Source: Candidatus Pacearchaeota archaeon (GTDB taxonomy: Archaea > Nanobdellota > Nanobdellia > Pacearchaeales > GW2011-AR1). From it: a stretch of DNA of 5,413 nucleotides. The notes below the pieces were generated by a model. The model searched no databases. It was given only the letters and a program-made list of their open reading frames with translations, and had not been told where the DNA came from. Positions 1 to 4,234 of the stretch are shown piece after piece (positions within the stretch are counted from its first letter, which is position 1; every line of letters starts with the position of its first letter). The stretch is from assembly GCA_016234025.1 (NCBI GenBank), contig JACQLL010000089.1, positions 1-5,413 of the forward strand, written 5' to 3'. Made by a program: the position numbers and the translations under genes.

Positions 1-532
1 CAGAAACTTTGAAATCTTTTAATGAAATCTCTTTTCCAATTAAATTTTTTATAAAGTTTAATTTGTCTGAAGAGTTTATCGCGAGTTCAATCATGTCCGG
101 TGTCTTTTTTATGGAAGTTTGTTTCGGTAAAGAATATACTATGATTCTTATATCGTCGTATTCTTCAGGAATTTTGTCGAGAGTTGTAATTTTTTTCGCT
201 GTTTTTATTTTTCTTTTAAGTTCTTTGTCGTTTGAAACTACAACGTCTCTAAGAACTTTTCCTTTTTTATAGAATCTGACGGAATAAATTTTCATGTTTG
301 GCACTTCTAAAATTGTAACGGGAATTGCAATTTGTTTTCCTTTTGTTGTGACCTTTTCTGTCGAGTCCTTTACTAACGCCGTCGCCATGCCGACCTTATA
401 TGCGATAAAACCGAGGAGAGTCTCTTCCTTCGTAGAAATAGGACTCCAGTTCACACTGGGTAAAAATCTAGCAGCTCTCTTTCTGGGATAAAACTGCAAA
501 CTTCCCTTTCTTGGTCTTGATATTTTCGGCAT
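1..532 (-). CDS. rpl3: Ribosomal protein L3 (uL3), archaeal type, N-terminal part
   Basis: This is a large-subunit ribosomal protein that binds 23S rRNA near the peptidyl transferase centre and acts early in 50S assembly. Reading the minus strand from the ATG at 532-530 gives 177 open codons that run off the left edge. The N-terminus reads MPKISRPRKGSLQFYPRKRA, the basic archaeal/eukaryotic L3 start. It is followed by LLGFIAYKVGM, a match to the family's GFxGYKAGM, then IPVTILEVPNMKIYSVRFY, the conserved PVTVIExPPM beta strand. Further on, EEYDDIRIIVYSLPKQT and LIGKEISLKDF match the usual middle region. Archaeal L3 is about 330-350 residues, so roughly half is present, and the C-terminal rRNA-contacting part is missing. 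It normally heads the L3-L4-L23-L2 operon, which would extend leftward out of the window. No Shine-Dalgarno sequence precedes the ATG. The identity is near certain. Confidence 0.96.
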   Translation of the reverse strand, partial: MPKISRPRKGSLQFYPRKRAARFLPSVNWSPISTKEETLLGFIAYKVGMATALVKDSTEKVTTKGKQIAIPVTILEVPNMKIYSVRFYKKGKVLRDVVVSNDKELKRKIKTAKKITTLDKIPEEYDDIRIIVYSLPKQTSIKKTPDMIELAINSSDKLNFIKNLIGKEISLKDFKVS

Positions 533-567
533 TTCTTAACATTTTTAGGTTCAACTCAAACCATTTA

Positions 568-575
568 TTTTTATA
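568..575 (-). promoter_or_regulatory. TATA box of the L3 (ribosomal operon) promoter
   Basis: The minus strand reads TATAAAAA here, preceded by a purine-rich stretch that could serve as the TFB recognition element. With the usual archaeal spacing of about 25 bases, transcription would begin near 546. That leaves a leader of about 14 bases before the L3 start codon at 532. The box position is seen in the sequence; the transcript start is inferred. Confidence 0.6.
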
Positions 576-627
576 GACTCTACTTTTTCTTTGGGAAAAT
601 TAGATTTATAAAGTTTTGGATTAGATT

Positions 628-744
628 GCTCTGTCCGGAATAACAAATTCTCCTGAATTATGACAAAAACTTTTTAGCGTTGATTAGAATTAACGCGATT
701 TTGCTAACTTTTTCTAATCAAAAAAATCTATTCCGGACAGAGCT
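628..744. repeat. Inverted-repeat element, possible MITE
   Basis: The ends are a perfect 15-base inverted repeat: GCTCTGTCCGGAATA at 628-642 and its reverse complement at 729-743. Counting one further base (744), the element is flanked by GATT on both sides (624-627 and 745-748), which could be a 4-base target-site duplication. A second inverted repeat is nested inside: TTGATTAGAA at 680-689 against TTCTAATCAA at 712-721. The interior has no credible reading frame, so a transposase would have to come from elsewhere. The GC-rich ends stand out in an AT-rich intergenic region between the divergent L3 and SRP RNA genes. It could instead encode a structured RNA or be a protein-binding site. I do not recognise the family from the ends. 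Confidence 0.55.
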
Positions 745-759
745 GATTCATCGTTAAAC

Positions 760-766
760 TTATAAA
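760..766 (+). promoter_or_regulatory. TATA box of the SRP RNA promoter
   Basis: TTATAAA is centred at 763, 25 bases before position 788, where the SRP RNA terminal helix begins. This is the expected archaeal TATA-to-start distance. An AT-rich stretch at 754-759 precedes it. The box lies just outside the inverted-repeat element, so an insertion there would have left this core promoter intact. Confidence 0.65.
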
Positions 767-787
767 CTTTCATTTAATAGGAATTAT

Positions 788-1039
788 GGACGAGTTGGCG
801 CGCTAGCCCTGCGCCGTTTGCAAACGGGCTTTATGGCAAACTTAAAGGAGTGCGTGAGACCGAAGATTTATGGTCTCTTTGCCGACTGTGAGGTTCTGTC
901 CTACTTGGTCGCACTCTCACGAAACGAGTCAGGCCTTGATCGGAGCAGCTCTAAATGAGAAATGCGGCGCTTGGAGGGTTGCAGGCCGAGAAGGCACTGA
1001 GATAAGCCATTTATTGTAAGTTGAGCAAACTCCCCGTCC
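788..1039 (+). ncRNA. ffs: SRP RNA (7S RNA), archaeal type
   Basis: This is the RNA scaffold of the signal recognition particle, which with SRP54 and SRP19 targets nascent membrane and secreted proteins to the translocon. Helix 8 is clear: CGAAACGAGTCAGG at 920-933, then GGAGCAGCTCTAAATGAG at 942-959, matching the archaeal form of the SRP54-binding loop. The stem GAGTGCG (848-854) with CGCACTC (910-916) encloses the helix 6 region, where GAGACC (856-861) can pair with GGTCTC (872-877). The ends pair as a terminal helix: GGACG (788-792) with CGTCC (1035-1039), and AGTT (793-796) with AACT (1028-1031). A helix 5-like pairing is possible between about 797-817 and 964-987, including GCGCCG with CGGCGC. 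At about 252 bases it is shorter than the common size of roughly 300. The apical loop and Alu end are atypical (see findings). End positions are inferred from the terminal helix and the TATA spacing. Confidence 0.88.
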
Positions 1040-1041
1040 AC

Positions 1042-1045
1042 TTTT
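1042..1045 (+). terminator. Possible T-run terminator of the SRP RNA
   Basis: A run of four T lies two bases after the last base of the inferred terminal helix. Archaeal terminators are T-rich runs on the coding strand. The run is short, and a longer T5 run at 1071-1075 could also serve, so this is a weak call based on position. Confidence 0.3.
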
Positions 1046-1052
1046 GACAAGA

Positions 1053-1060
1053 TATAAAAA
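1053..1060 (+). promoter_or_regulatory. TATA box of the surface-protein operon
   Basis: TATAAAAA is centred 25-26 bases before the ATG at 1082, so the transcript would start at or next to the start codon. The mRNA would be leaderless, in keeping with the absence of a Shine-Dalgarno sequence. A second TATA-like stretch at 1062-1068 would place the start inside the gene and is less likely. The promoter sits only 13 bases after the inferred end of the SRP RNA. Confidence 0.6.
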
Positions 1061-1081
1061 CTTATAATTCTTTTTCATTGC

Positions 1082-1684
1082 ATGAAAAGAGGACAGTTCT
1101 ATTTAGTCGCTGCATTGGTAATAATAGGAATACTCGCGACTTTGACGACGGTTTATAATGTTGCCAAAACACAGAGAGAAGACCTCACGGTTTATGATTT
1201 GTCAACAGAGATAAATTACGAGGCTGCACAGGTTATAGACAACGGGATTTTTACTGCCACGAGTGATGAACAAATTGGAGGGAATGTTGAGAACCTCACC
1301 GATTTCTATGCAGAAGCAAATCCAACAAGCGACTTGCTCGTTATTTATGGAAATGAAAGCGAGCTTACGATAATTTTTTATAATAATACAAAAATCGGCA
1401 GTGTTGGTATTTCTTTTGGAGGCGTTCCGATAGATTTAGAGATTGAGGAATTAAGAAAACTCAAGGGAAGAATTCCAAGAGACCGAAGCGGGAGAGTCCA
1501 GGTTGAGTTGAACGAAGGGATAAGATATACTTTTGAACTCAATGCAGGGCAGGTTTTCTTTATCGTTTTAAAAAAAGAGAAAGATGAAGGAAGATATGTT
1601 TCACTTCCTGACGAGCCGGAAGAAATTGAAATAGAAAGGGCAGAAAATGAAAGTGACATCGGAGAAAGTTTTGATGACGATTAA
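1082..1684 (+). CDS. Class III signal peptide (pilin-like) membrane protein, unknown function
   Basis: The 200-residue product begins MKRGQFYLVAALVIIGILAT. This is a very short basic leader ending in KRG, followed by a hydrophobic segment to about residue 26. Archaeal type IV pilin-like proteins have this layout, and DPANN genomes commonly carry the KRGQFYL form. The prepilin peptidase would cut after Gly4. The rest (27-200) would lie outside the membrane. It has possible N-glycosylation sites at Asn71, Asn91, Asn101 and Asn189, a predicted beta-rich region at about 85-165, and a strongly acidic tail from about 177 ending in DDD. I do not recognise a named domain beyond the N-terminus. Its stop overlaps the next gene by 11 bases, so the two are probably made together as minor pilins or a membrane-anchored surface pair. 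The start is supported by the TATA spacing. Confidence 0.85.
   Translation: MKRGQFYLVAALVIIGILATLTTVYNVAKTQREDLTVYDLSTEINYEAAQVIDNGIFTATSDEQIGGNVENLTDFYAEANPTSDLLVIYGNESELTIIFYNNTKIGSVGISFGGVPIDLEIEELRKLKGRIPRDRSGRVQVELNEGIRYTFELNAGQVFFIVLKKEKDEGRYVSLPDEPEEIEIERAENESDIGESFDDD
1661..1668 (+). promoter_or_regulatory. Ribosome binding site that selects the start of the LamG pilin-like gene
   Basis: GGAGAAAG lies inside the end of the preceding gene, with GGAG ending nine bases before the ATG at 1674. No comparable site precedes the earlier in-frame ATG at 1647. The site therefore favours 1674 and shows that this downstream gene uses a Shine-Dalgarno sequence, unlike the first gene. Confidence 0.55.
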
Positions 1685-3041
1685 ATACCCCGATAGGAAA
1701 AGAGGAGTCAGTTTGATGGTGTCCTACGCACTTTTGGTGATTGTCGCAGTAGCATTGAGTATTTTTGTTTATTCTTATTTGAAACAGCAACTTCCTTCAG
1801 AAAGAATTGAATGTTCTGAAGATGTAAATCTTATAATCGATGGAGTTATTTGTAATTCTGTTAGTAAAGAAGTAAGTGTCGGAATTAATAATGGTGGTTT
1901 GTTTAATGTTTCTGCTGTTTTTGTGCGAATGGGTGAGGAAGGAAAAAGAGTTAAGACACAATTGAATCAGGATACGGAGATTTTTCCGACGCCGCTTTCT
2001 CCCGGAAAGGAGATTGCTTTTTTATATGACGCTTCTTCTGTTTTGAAGCCCGGCGTTGATAATTATGAGGTTGAGATTCAAGCCGCGGTTTTGGACGGGA
2101 GAGTTGTCGTGCCCTGCGAAGGTTCTGTAATAACGCAATCGATTAGCTGCGGAGCGGGAGGCGGGGGAAATCAAGAATGTACGGATGGTGAAGAAAGAAA
2201 TTGTCCGCTGCAGGGAGGAGTATGTATAAATTCAAATGAAATTTGCGTAGATGGCTCATGGCCAGGTTGCAGTTCTGCAGATTACGGCGCAGACTACGAG
2301 GAAGGAACAGAAATAAGTTGTACCGATGGTCTTGATAATGATTGCGACGGCGTAACGGATAATTCAGATTCAGACTGCGAAAATTGGGCTTTGAATTTCG
2401 ACGGAATAGATGATTATGTTCAGGTTGGAACAGCGCCGGACTTTTCAGATGTTTGTCTGAACGGGTGCAGTTTTAGTGCGTGGGTGAGAAGAGAAGCCGG
2501 AGGAACAGGTAATTTACCGATTGTAGCGAGAAGCGAGGCAGCCGGCATTTTTTTCAGTTTCTATGTTCCAAGTATCGGAGAAAGTTTATCTATCAATATA
2601 TTTGATAGCCCTGGTCCTGGTGGAAATCTTTGCACTATCTCAACTGACACAAACTCTGTTCCAATAGGAAGCTGGATTCATGTTACAGGAGTTTACAATC
2701 TAACCGATGTTGTTCTCTATACAGACGGAGAGAGAAAAATATTCGAATCTTGTGCGATTACGATAGATGAAACTGCCTGGCAAAATGGAGATACTTATAT
2801 TGGGCATACTTCAGTGCCATCCTCATTTTTCTCCGGAGACATAGACGACGTCAGAATTTATAACAGGGGTTTAAGTGACGCGGAAGTTTCACAGCTTAAC
2901 GACGCAGGTCCTGAAGCAGAAATTGTCACTTCCGGCTTGGCGGGATGGTGGAAGTTTTACGAAGGTTCCGGCAATGTTGCGGAGGATAGTTGGGGTGATA
3001 ACGATGGCTCAATTAATGGAGCAACATGGATAGCCGTTTGA
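1674..3041 (+). CDS. Pilin-like surface adhesin with Cys-rich metal-binding segment and LamG domain
   Basis: The 455-residue modular protein is probably anchored on the cell surface or built into a pilus-like fibre. Residues 1-11 are a basic leader ending DRKRG, and 12-36 are a hydrophobic pilin-like helix. Residues 43-150 form a beta domain with paired cysteines (47, 60, 148) and the stretch INNGGLFNVSAVFVR, typical of archaeal pilin-like proteins. After a glycine linker (160-165), residues 169-235 carry eight cysteines and end in TDGLDNDCDGVTDNSDSDC, a MopE-like Asp-rich motif that probably binds calcium. Residues 238-410 are a LamG/concanavalin-like domain, from LNFDGIDDYVQVG to the closing DDVRIYNRGLSDAEVSQL; such domains usually bind carbohydrate or protein. 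Residues 421-452 (GWWKFYEGSG, then NGATW) resemble the piece that normally precedes a LamG core. The start at 1674 is chosen over 1647 because of the ribosome binding site. Its ligand is unknown. Confidence 0.88.
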   Translation: MTIKYPDRKRGVSLMVSYALLVIVAVALSIFVYSYLKQQLPSERIECSEDVNLIIDGVICNSVSKEVSVGINNGGLFNVSAVFVRMGEEGKRVKTQLNQDTEIFPTPLSPGKEIAFLYDASSVLKPGVDNYEVEIQAAVLDGRVVVPCEGSVITQSISCGAGGGGNQECTDGEERNCPLQGGVCINSNEICVDGSWPGCSSADYGADYEEGTEISCTDGLDNDCDGVTDNSDSDCENWALNFDGIDDYVQVGTAPDFSDVCLNGCSFSAWVRREAGGTGNLPIVARSEAAGIFFSFYVPSIGESLSINIFDSPGPGGNLCTISTDTNSVPIGSWIHVTGVYNLTDVVLYTDGERKIFESCAITIDETAWQNGDTYIGHTSVPSSFFSGDIDDVRIYNRGLSDAEVSQLNDAGPEAEIVTSGLAGWWKFYEGSGNVAEDSWGDNDGSINGATWIAV

Positions 3042-3056
3042 TTATTACAACAATAC

Positions 3057-3064
3057 TTATATAA
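3057..3064 (+). promoter_or_regulatory. TATA box of the mre11-rad50 operon
   Basis: TTATATAA begins 15 bases after the stop codon of the LamG gene. Its centre is 25-26 bases before the ATG at 3086, the same spacing as at the 1082 gene. Transcription would therefore start at that ATG, giving a leaderless mRNA. This gives the repair operon its own promoter and argues against the upstream in-frame ATG at 3071, which would lie before the transcript start. Confidence 0.6.
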
Positions 3065-3085
3065 TTCTTAATGAGAAATAGTTTT

Positions 3086-4234
3086 ATGAAATTTGCTCAC
3101 CTTGCCGATTGTCATCTTGGAGGATGGAGATATCCTGAATTAAGAGAGTTGAATTTTGAAAGTTTTCGGAGAGCTATTGACAAATGCATAAAAGAAAAAA
3201 CAGAGTTTGTTCTTATTGCGGGAGATTTATTTGATTCTGCATATCCCTCTATTAATACATTGAAAGATACCTTCGGAGAATTCAAGAAACTGAAAGACGA
3301 GAACATTCCTGTTTTTTTGATTGCCGGTAGTCATGACTATTCTGCTTCGGGGAAGACATTTTTGGAAGTTCTGGAAAAATCCGGTTTTTGTAAAAATGTC
3401 GAGAAATACAGCGAGAGAGACGGAAGAATAATTCTTGAGCCGACAATATACAAGAATGTTGCAGTTTACGGATTCCCTGGCAGGAAGTCGGGATTAGAAG
3501 TTGAAGATATAAAAAAAATAAAACTTCAGGACTCTCCTGGGCTGTTCAAAATATTGATGCTGCACACTGCTATAAGGGATGCTGTGATAAATCCGATGAT
3601 AAAATCAGTCGATGAACGGGAGCTGCCGAAGGTCGATTATCTTGCTCTCGGACATTTGCATATAAGGTATATTAAAGATGGAAGAGTTTATCCCGGGCCT
3701 ATTTTTCCGAATAATCTTTCTGAATTAGAAGAACTTCGGTCAGGTTCCTTCTGTATTTTTGATAACGGACAAATAGAAAGACAAGATATACCTACGAAAG
3801 AAATTGTCTCCGTTCATCTTGAGTTAAATAATTCTCTCGCTGCGACTGAAGCAATTCTATCAATCCTGAAAGAAAGAGAAGTAAATGACAAAATAATTAT
3901 CGTGAGAGTTTTTGGTTTACTTGAGCAGGGAAAAATTTCTGATATAGATTTTCGGAAGATTGAGACGAGCTTGAAAGAACGCGGAGCCTTTGTTTTTCTG
4001 AAGAGCACTTCAAAATTACATATGTCTGAACCAGAGATAAAAATTGACTCTTTTGATTCTGAAAATTTAGAGGTTGAGATAATAGACAATTTTAGAGATA
4101 GTTCTGAAAAGTTCAGCCATCTTATAAATCCCTTAATTAATTCTCTAAAAATAGAAAAACTTGAAGACGAAACGTCTTCCAGTTTTGAAGAAAGATTGGT
4201 ATCGGAGAGCAAAAAAATATTATCTATAAGATGA
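3086..4234 (+). CDS. mre11: Mre11 DNA double-strand-break repair nuclease
   Basis: This is a manganese-dependent 3'-5' exonuclease and endonuclease that works with Rad50 to process DNA ends. The product has 382 residues from the ATG at 3086. The calcineurin-like phosphoesterase motifs appear in order: LADCHLGG (Asp8, His10), GDLFD (Asp47), AGSHDYS (Ser82, His83), LMLH (His160) and GHLH (His190, His192). The third motif has Ser where most family members have the metal-binding Asn (GNHD). The capping region follows, with YPGPIFPNN at 202-210. The C-terminal part, including a charged helical tail at about 330-382, is where Mre11 usually grips the base of the Rad50 coiled coil. An in-frame ATG at 3071 would add MRNSF, but the promoter spacing and family start (MKFAHLAD) favour 3086. 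The stop overlaps the rad50 start as ATGA, so the two are translationally coupled. Confidence 0.95.
   Translation: MKFAHLADCHLGGWRYPELRELNFESFRRAIDKCIKEKTEFVLIAGDLFDSAYPSINTLKDTFGEFKKLKDENIPVFLIAGSHDYSASGKTFLEVLEKSGFCKNVEKYSERDGRIILEPTIYKNVAVYGFPGRKSGLEVEDIKKIKLQDSPGLFKILMLHTAIRDAVINPMIKSVDERELPKVDYLALGHLHIRYIKDGRVYPGPIFPNNLSELEELRSGSFCIFDNGQIERQDIPTKEIVSVHLELNNSLAATEAILSILKEREVNDKIIIVRVFGLLEQGKISDIDFRKIETSLKERGAFVFLKSTSKLHMSEPEIKIDSFDSENLEVEIIDNFRDSSEKFSHLINPLINSLKIEKLEDETSSSFEERLVSESKKILSIR

Noticed and set aside
9..491. Plus-strand open frames at 9-272 and 294-491
   Set aside because: They lie opposite the ribosomal protein L3 gene, which has strong family motifs on the minus strand; the plus-strand products show no recognisable features beyond Ser/Phe-rich composition expected of an antisense frame.
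605..612. TATA-like sequence TTTATAAA upstream of the inverted-repeat element
   Set aside because: Such sequences are common by chance in AT-rich intergenic DNA, and no gene starts near 634; kept only as a hint for the small-RNA alternative.
788..1039. RNase P RNA as the identity of the structured RNA
   Set aside because: The conserved ACAGNRA and 3' P4 elements are absent, while the SRP helix 8 sequence (GTCAGG ... GGAGCAGC with the CGAAAC side loop) is clear.
1647..1673. Earlier in-frame ATG for the LamG pilin-like gene
   Set aside because: It would extend the overlap with the preceding gene to 38 bases and lacks a good ribosome binding site, whereas GGAG precedes the ATG at 1674 by nine bases.
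1378..1790. Minus-strand open frames at 1378-1659 and 1560-1790
   Set aside because: They are antisense to the two pilin-like genes, are Ser/Phe/Leu-rich as expected from complementing Glu/Lys codons, and have no promoter.
2178..2378. Cys-rich segment as a zinc-finger or EGF domain
   Set aside because: The cysteine spacing does not match zinc ribbons or EGF repeats that I recognise; the DGxDNDCDGxxD motif fits the MopE-like extracellular metal-binding type better.
3071..3085. Earlier in-frame ATG for mre11
   Set aside because: It lies only about ten bases from the TATA box centre, upstream of the expected transcript start, and the added MRNSF is not part of the usual Mre11 N-terminus.
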